A stretch of DNA of 36,303 nucleotides from NCBI RefSeq assembly GCF_024462815.1, contig NZ_JANGCG010000023.1, forward strand, positions 1 through 36,303. Direction: 5' to 3'. The position numbers were made by a program, and so were the translations under genes. The stretch is from Gemmiger formicilis (GTDB lineage Bacteria; Bacillota; Clostridia; Oscillospirales; Ruminococcaceae). The notes below the pieces were generated by a model. That model was not told where the DNA came from. It saw only the letters and a program-made list of their open reading frames with translations, and made no database searches. Positions 6,531-15,900 of the stretch are shown one piece after another. The number at the start of each line of letters is the position of its first letter. The stretch's first letter is position 1.

Positions 6531-9452
6531 ATGAGTCTCATCGGCAAAATCGTGAAGCACAAATTGTGGGGTTCTGGAACAATTGACAGCATAGTTGATC
6601 GTCATATCACTGTTTCTTTCTCAAAGCCAATAGGCGAGAAGGTTTTTGCATATCCACAGGCTTTTGAATCGTTTCTTTCCTTCGAGGGAGAAATGCCATC
6701 AGAAATATCTGCGGCCTTGGCGGCCGAAAAGGCCGCTGCGCTTCACAACAATAGCGCCTTCAAAACTTCTACGCCTAGTTCCAGCGTTCCTAGTCACAGC
6801 GGCCAAAGTCGTTCCGCAAAAGAAAGGCCGTCTATCCAATCTAAAAAGCTTCCCAACTTTTCAAGTGTTGAGGATTTCTGCCAGTATTACAAGCGTTCCC
6901 TTTTCTCCGAAATATCCTACCTGAAAACAACCGGCGGCAAGCACCAGCTTTTAACAGATGGTGAATTACTGGAATCCCGCAGCGGATATTATCTTTACAG
7001 CTTTACTTCTGATACAGAACTCACCTACCCTGAGGGAACTCAAATCACGCTGTGGAAAAATAATGTTCAACTACCCGGCACAATTATGGGTTGCGAAGAC
7101 TTCACCGTCCTTTTAAGTTCAAGCAACTATCTGGGGAATCCCGTTGCTGCACTGGATATTTCTGCCGACGCATGGTTTCTATTGGAAAAACTCAGTTCGC
7201 ATTTAGAAGCGCTGTCTCTATCGTATTCGCAGATTGTGAACGACCTTGTATGCAATGGTCTGTACTCTATTGACAATTCCAGCCATTCCATCGTAACTGG
7301 GCAGGATACGGCTGTGAAAATGTCGCAAACGCAGCCAATTACTTTCATCTGGGGACCGCCCGGTACAGGAAAAACAGAAACGCTGTCCCGCATTGCGTTA
7401 GCTCATATTGCCAAAGGGCATCGTGTGCTGATGCTTTCGTATAGCAATGTATCCGTGGATGGCGCGATTTTGCGTGTATATAAAAATCAGACCACCAATA
7501 TACCGGGCCAGTTGGTACGCTACGGTTATCCCCGCAGTGCAGAACTTCTTGACCATGAATACCTAACATCTTACAGGCTGGCACTGTATAACCATCCGGA
7601 GCTTGAGGATGAACGCGATTCCCTTATGCAAGAGCAAACGCATACACCAAAAAAGGCTCCACGCTATGAACAAATCCAACGTCGGCTAAGAGAAATTCGT
7701 GGTATCTTACAAGCAGCAGAAAAGCTATACATTTCAACCGCTGCGTTTGTTGCCACAACTGTATCCAAAGCTGTTGTAGATAAAGCCATTCAGGACGCCT
7801 ACTTTGATGTTGTGATTTTTGATGAGGCCAGTATGGCCTACATTCCACAAATCGTTTATGCCGCCAGTCTGGCGCAAAAGTACTTCATCTGCATGGGCGA
7901 TTTCTGCCAGTTGCCTCCCATTATAATGAACAACAATGCATGGGGGATGGATTCGGACATTTTTGAATATTGCGGTATTGCGGCTGCTGTCCGCAAAGGA
8001 TACAATCACAAATGGCTATGTATGCTGGATACCCAGTATCGTATGCATCCTACTATCGCACAATTTGCCAGTAATTCTATGTATCACGGTCTGCTCCACT
8101 CTGCTGACGGTATGCAGCAAAAACGCAACACCATAACTTCCAATGCGCCCATGTCCGGCAGCACAATAGGGGTTGCGGACCTCAGCGGTATGATGTCCGT
8201 ATGCTCCACTAAGCAAGACCATTCCCATGTCAACCCTATGAGTGCTTTTGTTTCAATGATGATGGCTTTGCAAGTGCCTGCACAGGAAAGCGTTGGTATT
8301 ATTGCGCCTTACCATGCGCAAGCGCAGTTGCTGCATGCAATGGCAGAAGATGCCGCCAACTTTTTTCCCGAACGCGAGCAGATTGCTTGCGCCACTGTAC
8401 ACCAATTTCAGGGCTCTGAAAAAGATGTGATCATTTATGACGCTACCGACTGCTACCGTCTGGCTTACCCCGGTCCATTGCTCACTTCCAGGGATAACAA
8501 CTATGCCAATCGATTGTTCAATGTTGCAATGACCCGCGCCAAGGGGAAATTTATTGCTGTTGCCAACGCACATTTCATGGAGAGAAAGTTGCCGAAGAAC
8601 TCCCTTATGTTTTCCGAAATGCTTCATCTTCCGAGAAGTAAGGCAAGCTACTGGGCAGGAAGCGACCTGCCACAGCAGATTTTTCAAAATGGACCGCTCA
8701 CCTGCTTTTCGCAGAAGTCGGCGGCGAGCGCATTTCTGCATGATTTAAAAAGCGCCCACAAAGAAATTCATATTGATATCGTCGGTGCTGTAACAGAAAA
8801 ATTGCACATCCCCGGATTTACACAGTTGCTTACAGAGGCAACTACGAAAAAAGTCAAGGTCGTTGTACGGGCAGAAAAACGCGCCGCACTTCCTAATGAA
8901 TTGCGTGCTATTGCTATCGAGAATCCATACATAAAGAACAGTGTGACCATCATCGACAAGCATATTTCGTGGCTTGGTGCGCCTTTTTCCGAGAGCAACT
9001 TCGTAGTAGAGGGACAGGTCATTCCCACAAAATATTACCCCGTTTTCCGATACGAAGGCATTTATACTGCCAAGGTATTATCCGCTGTCTCTGAAATGAA
9101 TCAGGTTATCGACTATGGCGTTGCGGAGGAATGTTCTTCTGACAGAAAAACATTTGCCGGATATATCCGTGCCACGAAAGTTTGCCCAGAGTGCGGCAAA
9201 CCGCTTCAGCTTAAAAAGTCACAAAAAAAGAAAGGGCACTATTTTCTCTCATGTTCCGGTTATCCGCATTGTAACCATACCGAATGGGTTGATGTAGATG
9301 ACATTAACGCCTATATTTTCCATGAAAATCCAAAAGGTGGTCTGCGTTGCCCGAAATGCGGTGTTTCGTTAAGTGCTGCTCGTGGGAAATATGGCGTTTA
9401 TGTGCAATGCGGCGGCATTCTGCAGCACCGATTCAATCTTGAAGATATTTAA
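6531..9452 (+). CDS. SF1 (UPF1-like) helicase with PLD-like and zinc-ribbon C-terminus
   Basis: A 973-residue protein. Residues 1-50 form a small beta-rich domain, 55-110 a Ser/Ala linker, and 230-680 an AAA_11/AAA_12 superfamily 1 helicase: GPPGTGKT (275-282), DEAS (431-434), GDFCQLPP (456-463), QYRMHP (502-507), VHQFQGSE (623-630) and NVAMTRAKGK (664-673). Residues about 725-860 look like a phospholipase D-type fold with a degenerate second motif (VTIIDKHISWLGAPF). Two topoisomerase-type zinc ribbons follow: CPECGK (885-890) with paired cysteines to 914, and CPKCG from 940. It should unwind or translocate on RNA or DNA. The helicase plus PLD order recalls the single-protein Mokosh type II defence system, but I cannot confirm membership. 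It is the first gene of a four-gene operon. Confidence 0.9.
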   Translation: MSLIGKIVKHKLWGSGTIDSIVDRHITVSFSKPIGEKVFAYPQAFESFLSFEGEMPSEISAALAAEKAAALHNNSAFKTSTPSSSVPSHSGQSRSAKERPSIQSKKLPNFSSVEDFCQYYKRSLFSEISYLKTTGGKHQLLTDGELLESRSGYYLYSFTSDTELTYPEGTQITLWKNNVQLPGTIMGCEDFTVLLSSSNYLGNPVAALDISADAWFLLEKLSSHLEALSLSYSQIVNDLVCNGLYSIDNSSHSIVTGQDTAVKMSQTQPITFIWGPPGTGKTETLSRIALAHIAKGHRVLMLSYSNVSVDGAILRVYKNQTTNIPGQLVRYGYPRSAELLDHEYLTSYRLALYNHPELEDERDSLMQEQTHTPKKAPRYEQIQRRLREIRGILQAAEKLYISTAAFVATTVSKAVVDKAIQDAYFDVVIFDEASMAYIPQIVYAASLAQKYFICMGDFCQLPPIIMNNNAWGMDSDIFEYCGIAAAVRKGYNHKWLCMLDTQYRMHPTIAQFASNSMYHGLLHSADGMQQKRNTITSNAPMSGSTIGVADLSGMMSVCSTKQDHSHVNPMSAFVSMMMALQVPAQESVGIIAPYHAQAQLLHAMAEDAANFFPEREQIACATVHQFQGSEKDVIIYDATDCYRLAYPGPLLTSRDNNYANRLFNVAMTRAKGKFIAVANAHFMERKLPKNSLMFSEMLHLPRSKASYWAGSDLPQQIFQNGPLTCFSQKSAASAFLHDLKSAHKEIHIDIVGAVTEKLHIPGFTQLLTEATTKKVKVVVRAEKRAALPNELRAIAIENPYIKNSVTIIDKHISWLGAPFSESNFVVEGQVIPTKYYPVFRYEGIYTAKVLSAVSEMNQVIDYGVAEECSSDRKTFAGYIRATKVCPECGKPLQLKKSQKKKGHYFLSCSGYPHCNHTEWVDVDDINAYIFHENPKGGLRCPKCGVSLSAARGKYGVYVQCGGILQHRFNLEDI

Positions 9453-9471
9453 GCAAATCAGCAAAAAATCT

Positions 9472-9500
9472 TTGCATGTCATCTACATTTGTACTACAAT
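9472..9500 (+). promoter_or_regulatory. Internal promoter before the AAA+ gene
   Basis: TTGCAT (9472-9477) and TACAAT (9495-9500) are separated by exactly 17 bp, in the 81-nt gap between the helicase stop and the ATG at 9534. It could drive the three downstream genes separately from the helicase. Confidence 0.5.
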
Positions 9501-9533
9501 GGATACAAGAAATCTGTTGCCGAGGACATTTTT

Positions 9534-11069
9534 ATGGATGTAATAACCGAACTGAAACAAGACTACGCTGCGCTGGCAGAACTTTTGACGGATACCATCG
9601 GCAGCGATTATGACGATGCCCTTTCCGGGTATATTGTCGCCTGCTGGATGAAAATATGGTCCGGCAACAAACTGTATGCGCCGGAATATGCAAAGGCTAT
9701 CGGCTGCGTGCTTGGCCGTGAGCCGAGCATGGAACAGTGCCTGACCGCGCTCTCCTGCTGTGGGGATGAAACCCGCAAGCTGGATGTGCCGGCATTATTT
9801 CATCAGCTGGTTGCCTGTGATGCCACACAGAAAACAGGTGCTGTCTCCGATTTTTTGGCGCAGTTAAACCATATACTGGTGGCCGGTGCCAGTTGCAACG
9901 GAGATTTTACCATCGAAGAAGCCAATGCCGTCACTGCCATACTGAAAAGTTTGGTGGCTAGTGCCAAAAAGGCCAAACTGCCTGTAAAAGATGTTCCGCA
10001 TATCAGCGATCCAATCACGCCGCTGAAAGAGGAAAGCTATCTGCGCCCGGCTGCAAAACCCGATGTACAGGGTAGCACGCCTACACCGGAAGTTCCCACT
10101 TTTTCCACTGAAGACAGCGATGAGAAAGACAACAGCATAACGCTGCACGTTTCGCTCGATCTTTCCGATCTGACAGACACCCATAAGGATGCCTCCCCCG
10201 CAGCCCCGGAAAAACTGGCGGTCCCGCCAGAAGCCAAAAGCAGCGAAACACTGGAGTCCCTGCTGGCTGAGCTGGACAGTCTGGTTGGTTTGGACAGCGT
10301 CAAGCAGGATGTACACAGCCTGATGAACTTCATCAAGGTCACAAAGATCCGTGAAGCACGCGGCATGAAAATACCTACCATAAGCTATCATCTCGTGTTC
10401 ACCGGCAACCCCGGCACCGGCAAAACCACCGTGGCGCGGCTTGTAGCAAAGCTGTATTACCAAATGGGCATCCTGCCCAAGGGTCAGCTTGTGGAGGCTG
10501 ACCGCAGTGCATTGGTGGCCGGGTATGTGGGACAGACTGCCATCAAAACACAGCAGGTCATTCAGCAGGCGCTGGGCGGTGTGCTGTTTATCGATGAAGC
10601 CTATTCCCTCGCCAACGACAGCGAGCAGGACAGCTATGGCAAAGAAGCCATTGAGACGATTCTGAAAGCGATGGAGGATCACCGTAATGAACTGGTTGTC
10701 ATCGTAGCCGGATATGACGCTTTGATGCACAAATTCATTGATTCCAACCCCGGACTTTCCTCCCGGTTCAGCAAGTATTTCTATTTTCCCGATTACACCG
10801 GCGAGGAACTGCTGAAAATTTTTGAGCGTTTCTGCAAAACAAACGGCTACACACTGGAATCCGATGTAGAGGAAAGTCTGCTGAAAACTTTCACAGCCCT
10901 GTATGACGCGCGGGAAGAACACTTTGGCAACGCCCGCGCCATCCGTAATATTTTTGAGAAAGCTATCAACTGTCAGGCAGACCGCATTGCCGGGCAGAAC
11001 AGCTTCACGGACACTGATTTGGAGACCCTGACGGCTGTCGACTTGGAAAATGCCATAAAGAAAGGCTGA
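9534..11069 (+). CDS. CbxX/SpoVK-type AAA+ ATPase with helical N-terminal domain
   Basis: The ATG at 9534 follows CGAGGACA and gives 511 residues; a TTG at 9489 is possible but lies inside a probable promoter. Residues 1-150 form a helical domain, perhaps TerB-like (the stretch NGDFTIEEANAV is suggestive). Residues 150-240 are an acidic, Pro/Thr-rich linker. From about 245 there is a CbxX-type AAA+ module: LVGLDSVKQDV, Walker A GNPGTGKT (about 291-298), Walker B FIDEAYSL (about 352-359), sensor region VIVAGYD and SSRFSKYF. Such ATPases form hexameric rings that remodel a partner protein. It lies 5 nt from the next gene, so the two products probably act together. Confidence 0.88.
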   Translation: MDVITELKQDYAALAELLTDTIGSDYDDALSGYIVACWMKIWSGNKLYAPEYAKAIGCVLGREPSMEQCLTALSCCGDETRKLDVPALFHQLVACDATQKTGAVSDFLAQLNHILVAGASCNGDFTIEEANAVTAILKSLVASAKKAKLPVKDVPHISDPITPLKEESYLRPAAKPDVQGSTPTPEVPTFSTEDSDEKDNSITLHVSLDLSDLTDTHKDASPAAPEKLAVPPEAKSSETLESLLAELDSLVGLDSVKQDVHSLMNFIKVTKIREARGMKIPTISYHLVFTGNPGTGKTTVARLVAKLYYQMGILPKGQLVEADRSALVAGYVGQTAIKTQQVIQQALGGVLFIDEAYSLANDSEQDSYGKEAIETILKAMEDHRNELVVIVAGYDALMHKFIDSNPGLSSRFSKYFYFPDYTGEELLKIFERFCKTNGYTLESDVEESLLKTFTALYDAREEHFGNARAIRNIFEKAINCQADRIAGQNSFTDTDLETLTAVDLENAIKKG

Positions 11070-11074
11070 TTGCT

Positions 11075-11974
11075 ATGGAGAACTCATGTTTTGCCGGGTG
11101 GCTTGCGCAGGAAGTGGAATCCGCTCAAAATGCGCTGCTGACGCGCATTGAACAGCTGGACACCCTGCGCTATGTGGAAGCACCGAAGCTGCGCAATGAG
11201 TACATGGTCAAAATTGGTACGACAGAAGATGAAGTGCTGAATGCCGAACTCGATGCAAAAATGTTGCAGCGCAAGCTGGAATTGATCCAAATCAAGCGCA
11301 ACCGCCGCGAGCCTATAGATATGGTCGAAATCGACCAGCAGATCGAGGCCGAGCGTCAAGCACTGCTGGTGCAGGCCGAAACCGACGATGCCGCAAGCCA
11401 GAGGCTGCCGCAGCTAACCGAAGAACAGCAGGCCGAATTACAGGAGTTGTACCACAAAATCGTGGAGGGTTTTCACCCACAGGTGCATCCAAACCTGACC
11501 GATACCGAGAAAGCGCTGTATGAAAAAGCCGTGGACGCTTATCGCAACCGCAATCTTGCTGCGCTAAAGCTGATTGACGAAATTTTGTTCAAAGATGGCA
11601 TTGCATTTGCGCTGAAAACAACACTTTCCGTTGTGGAAGAGGACGAGCAGCAACAAGCCGCCGTACTGGCAGAAGCTCTTTCCGCCGACTACACACTGGC
11701 AAAGCAGCTGTATCCCTACTTTGTGCCGCAGCAGGAGGATGCCGTGCTTCGCTCTGCCGCAGAACGCTATACCGTCCGGCGTGAAGAAACAGAAACCGAG
11801 ATTGAGCAGTTGCGTCAGACCTTCCCCTTCACCGCGCAGCCAACGCTGGCTGACCCGGAAAAGACAAAAGCCTATCTCGAACAGCTCACCCTGCGCAAGC
11901 TCCGTGCGCAGGATGCCGAAAAACAGTTGACGCAGAAGCTCAACCGTATTATGGAGGAACTGCCCCATGCCTGA
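11075..11974 (+). CDS. Coiled-coil protein with degenerate J-like domain
   Basis: A 299-residue protein rich in Glu, Gln, Leu and Ala. Residues 12-105 and 230-295 are heptad-like coiled coils. Between them, about 112-172, the pattern LYHKIVEGFHPQVHPNLTD followed by EKALYEKAVDAYRNRN matches the helix II, loop and helix III layout of small DnaJ-like proteins, with HPQ (134-136) where a working J-domain has HPD. It may be an adaptor for the AAA+ ATPase encoded just upstream. The J-like reading is my inference from the spacing and the HP..P..AY pattern. The end overlaps the HIRAN gene start by 8 nt. Confidence 0.75.
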   Translation: MENSCFAGWLAQEVESAQNALLTRIEQLDTLRYVEAPKLRNEYMVKIGTTEDEVLNAELDAKMLQRKLELIQIKRNRREPIDMVEIDQQIEAERQALLVQAETDDAASQRLPQLTEEQQAELQELYHKIVEGFHPQVHPNLTDTEKALYEKAVDAYRNRNLAALKLIDEILFKDGIAFALKTTLSVVEEDEQQQAAVLAEALSADYTLAKQLYPYFVPQQEDAVLRSAAERYTVRREETETEIEQLRQTFPFTAQPTLADPEKTKAYLEQLTLRKLRAQDAEKQLTQKLNRIMEELPHA

Positions 11975-12410
11975 AAGCAACGTACAATTTGCAGAAAAGC
12001 CCATCCGCGCCGGATATTTTGACGAGGACATTTTTCAGCAAAAGGCCCGCCAGCTGCTGGTCTTGAAAACCGGAATTGCGGGGATGCAGTTTCATGTTGA
12101 TATTGAAAGTAAAGAGGGCAAGGCACTGTTGGACTCGCTGACGCCGGGCACAGAGCTGATGCTCTACCGCGATGTTGACAATGAACACGACAAGTGGGCT
12201 ATTTCGGTCTACACAAAAGATGACCGGGAGATTGGCTACATCACGCGGTTCAAAAATGAAACGATTGCCCGCCTGATGGACTACGGAAAAAAGTTCACCG
12301 CCATCGTGGACGAGGCCCCGCCCGCCCCCAAGGACAGCACCGAGCGCCGCCGCACCCGCGCAGGCACGGAAAATTATGCTGTGCCATTCTCGGTATACAT
12401 GGAAGAATAA
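11967..12410 (+). CDS. HIRAN-domain protein
   Basis: A 147-residue protein. Residues 20-115 match the HIRAN domain found in HLTF/Rad5-type helicases and as a stand-alone bacterial module: GMQFHVD near the start, a GTELMLYRDVDNEHDKWAISV core, and REIGYI with a following helix (IARLMDYGKKF). HIRAN domains bind DNA 3' ends or damaged/stalled structures in the characterised eukaryotic cases. Here it could give the helicase operon its target recognition. The C-terminus is short, basic and likely disordered. It is the last gene of the operon, followed at once by a terminator. Confidence 0.85.
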   Translation: MPESNVQFAEKPIRAGYFDEDIFQQKARQLLVLKTGIAGMQFHVDIESKEGKALLDSLTPGTELMLYRDVDNEHDKWAISVYTKDDREIGYITRFKNETIARLMDYGKKFTAIVDEAPPAPKDSTERRRTRAGTENYAVPFSVYMEE

Positions 12411-12426
12411 TGTACACAAAAGCAAC

Positions 12427-12456
12427 AGCCGTCGGTATCGTGTGATACCGGCGGCT
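12427..12456. terminator. Bidirectional terminator between HIRAN and Xre genes
   Basis: Arms at 12427-12439 and 12444-12456 pair through AGCCGTCGGTATC with a GTGT loop. It lies 16 nt after the HIRAN stop and directly abuts the Xre stop codon on the other strand, so it can serve both convergent units. Confidence 0.75.
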
Positions 12457-12768
12457 TTAGTGTTTGCGTTTCCACAACAGATATTGTTCGTATTTTTTCA
12501 GTTCGCGGCGCTCGCTCTCGGTAAATTTTGCTTGGTGCAGGCGGCGGGTGTAGTCCGGGTCGTAATCGGCAAGACCCAGCAGATAGTCCGCTGACACGCC
12601 GTACATTTTGCAGATCTGCACCAGAATCTCATTGGACGGTGCGCTGGCATTGCGCTCCCAACTGCGCACAGTATATACAGACACGCTTAATTTTTCTGCA
12701 AGTTCTGCCTGCGTTTCGTCATTATCGCCACGAATTGCCGCAAGGCGTTCACCAATCATTTCTATCAC
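12457..12768 (-). CDS. Xre-family transcriptional regulator
   Basis: A 103-residue protein with a Cro/C1-type helix-turn-helix at about 5-60 (ETQAELAEKLSVSVYTVRSW then a recognition-helix follow-up ERNASAPSNEILVQIC). The C-terminus has DYLLGLADYDPDY and a basic helical tail. It is divergent from the extended type III restriction operon, with a 142-bp region between them containing promoters for both and repeated ACAAGATTC-like sites. This is the arrangement of a controller protein that keeps restriction genes in check, and it probably represses itself as well. Direct control is inferred, not shown. Confidence 0.9.
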   Translation of the reverse strand: MIEMIGERLAAIRGDNDETQAELAEKLSVSVYTVRSWERNASAPSNEILVQICKMYGVSADYLLGLADYDPDYTRRLHQAKFTESERRELKKYEQYLLWKRKH

Positions 12769-12783
12769 CCCACCTATTATTGT

Positions 12784-12885
12784 ACAAGATTCATGTGATG
12801 CGAAAAGAAAAGCTGTATGATTCTTGCAACGCGGCGTTATAAGTGGTATTATTCTTATTATGTATAGTGAAATGTGACAAGATTC
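12784..12885 (+). promoter_or_regulatory. Xre/restriction operon promoter and putative operators
   Basis: TTGCAA (12824-12829) and TATTAT (12847-12852), 17 bp apart, form the rightward promoter. ACAAGATTC occurs at 12784-12792 and 12877-12885. An inverted related site TGATTCTTGCA (12818-12828) overlaps the -35. The first copy also overlaps a leftward -10 (TACAAT on the minus strand) for the Xre gene. Binding here would shut both promoters. Confidence 0.55.
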
Positions 12886-12910
12886 TTAGCACTTTTCAGC
12901 GAGGTGTCCC

Positions 12911-15900
12911 ATGAAACTCATCGACAACCTGAGCGAAAAATTGGTGGATGATCTGCGCGTGACGATGCAGCGCGACAGCCGCGTTTCCATTGCGGCAGCG
13001 TGCTTTTCGGTTTATGCATATGAGGAGCTGAAAGCCCAGCTGGAAAACATCGACGAGCTGCGCTTTCTGTTTACCTCCCCGACTTTTTTGCAGGAAAAGA
13101 CCGCCAAGGCACGGCGGGAGTTCTACATTCCCCGCCGCAACCGCGAAAAAGCCCTGCACGGCAGCGAATTTGAGATACGGCTGCGCAATGATTTCAGCCA
13201 GAAAGCCATCTCCCGCGAATGTGCCGACTGGATTCGCCGCAAGGTCTGCTTCAAATCCAACCAAACCGCCGAGGGCATCCCCAATTTTATGACCATCGAC
13301 AGCGCCGAACCGGTGACCTATGCGCCGGTCAACGGCTTTACCCGCGCCGACTTGGGCTGCGAGCGCGGCAACAGCCTGTTTACCATGATCAACCGCATTG
13401 ATGCGCCCCAAAGCACGCAATATCTGGAGTTGTTCAACACGATCTGGAACGACAAGCAGCGTCTGCAGGATGTCACCGACACCGTGCTGGAAAGCATCAC
13501 CACCGCCTATCAGGAAAACAGCCCGGAGTTTCTCTACTTTTTTGCGCTGTACAATATTTTCGGGGACTTTTTGGAACACGTCAGCGAGGATGACCTGCCC
13601 AGCGACGCCAACGGCTTTAAGGAAAGCATCGTCTGGAACAAGCTGTACACCTTCCAGAAGGATGCCGCCCTTGCCATCATCAGCAAGCTGGAGCAGTTCA
13701 ACGGCTGCATTCTGGCAGACAGCGTTGGTCTGGGCAAGACCTTTACCGCGCTGGCGGTCATCAAATACTACGAAAACCGCAACCTGCGCGTCCTCGTTCT
13801 CTGCCCCAAAAAGCTATCGGACAATTGGATAACCTACAAGGCCAACTACCGCAACAACCCTTTGGCCGGGGACCGCTTGCGCTACGATGTGCTGTACCAC
13901 ACCGATTTAAGCCGCGAGCAGGGGTTTTCCGGTGAAACCGATTTAAGCAAGCTGAACTGGGCAGCCTACGACCTTGTTGTGATTGACGAAAGCCACAACT
14001 TCCGCAACGGCGGCGATGTGGACGACGACGGCAAGTCCAACCGCTACACCAAGCTGATGAACAAGGTCATCCGCCCCGGTGCGCGCACCCGCGTGCTGAT
14101 GCTTTCCGCCACGCCGGTCAACAACCGCTTTTATGACCTGCGCAACCAGCTGGCGCTGGCGTATGAGGGCAACAGCAGCGCGTGGAAGGACAAGCTGGAC
14201 ACCAACCGCAGCGTGGAGGAAATCTTCCGCTCGGCACAAAAGCAGTTTAACGCATGGAGCAAGCTCGCCCCCAGCCAGCGCACAACCGAGCAGCTGATGC
14301 GTATGCTCGACTTCGACTTTTTTGAGATTCTGGATGCCGTGACCATTGCACGCTCCCGCCAGCACATTGAAAAATATTATAACATCGAGGAAATCGGCAA
14401 TTTCCCCACCCGGCTGCCGCCTGTGACCAAGCAGCCGCCGCTGACCGATTTGAACAACGCCATCACCTACGATGAAATTTACGAGCTGATTTTAAGCCTG
14501 ACATTAAGCATCTACACACCGTCCAATTATATTCTGCCCAGTCGGCTGAAAAAATACGCCGACTTAAACCATGAGGGCAAGAACAGCCTGACACAGGCAG
14601 GGCGTGAGGAAGGCATCCGCCGCCTGATGAGCATCAACCTGCTCAAGCGGCTGGAAAGCTCGGTACATTCGTTCCGGCTGACCCTGCAGCGCATCCGGGA
14701 TATGATTGCCGCCACACTGGACACGATCCACACCTACGACCCCCAAAAAATCATTGAGCTGAAGGATCTGACCGGGGCGGCGGATTTTGATGCCGACGAC
14801 ATGGAAAGCGACCTGTTCACGGTGGGGCGCAAGGTAAAAATCGCACTGGAGGATATGGATTATCTGACATGGCAGCGCGATTTGCAGACCGATTTTGAAA
14901 CGCTGCAGCTTTTGCTGGGTATGGTGGCGGACATCACGCCCGGGCATGACAGCAAGCTGCAAACGCTACTGCAAACCCTTGCCGAAAAGCAGCGCGAGCC
15001 GCTGAACAAGGACAACCGCAAGGTGCTGATTTTTACGGCGTTTTCCGACACGGCGCAGTATCTGTATGAGCAGGTCGGCGCGTATATGCTGCGCAGCTTC
15101 GGGCTGCACACGGCGCTGGTGACCGGCTCGGTGGAGGGGCGCAGCACGGTACCGAAATTCAAAGCCGACCTCAACAATGTGCTGACCTGTTTTTCGCCCG
15201 TTTCCAAGGACCGCGCCGCGCTGATGCCCGACGGTCCCGACATTGACATTCTGATTGCCACTGACTGCATCAGCGAGGGTCAAAACCTGCAGGACTGCGA
15301 CTGCGTCATCAACTATGACATCCACTGGAACCCCGTTCGGCTGGTGCAGCGGTTCGGGCGTATTGACCGTATCGGCAGCCGGAATGTCGTTATCCAGATG
15401 ATAAACTTCTGGCCTGACGTGCAGCTGGACGCCTACATCGACCTGCGCGCCCGCGTAGAAACCCGCATGAAGGCGCTGGTGCTTTCCAGCACGGGCGACG
15501 ACAACCCCTTAAGCCCAGAGGAAAAGGGCGATCTGGAATACCGGCGCGAGCAGCTGCAGCGCCTGCGCACCGAGGTCGTGGACCTTGAGGATATGCGCGG
15601 CGGCGTTTCCATTACCGACTTGGGGCTGAACGAGTTCCGCATGGAATTGCTGGAATACGCCAAGCATCACCCCGAGCTGGAAACCTGCCCGGGCGGCATC
15701 AGTGCAGTAGCAGCCGCCACGCCGGACGCACCGCCGGGCGTGGTGTTTGTGCTGAAAAATGTACATAACGAGGTCAATATCAATGACCGCAACCGCCTGC
15801 ACCCGTATTATCTGGTCTATCTGGACGAGGACGGCGTGACCCTGCACAGCCACCTTTGCCCCAAGGATATACTGGACGCCATGCGTCAGCTTTGCCGCGG

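Noticed and set aside
9864..10922. Minus-strand open frame of 352 codons opposite the AAA+ gene
   Set aside because: The sense strand has a full AAA+ domain; the antisense frame has no recognisable domain.
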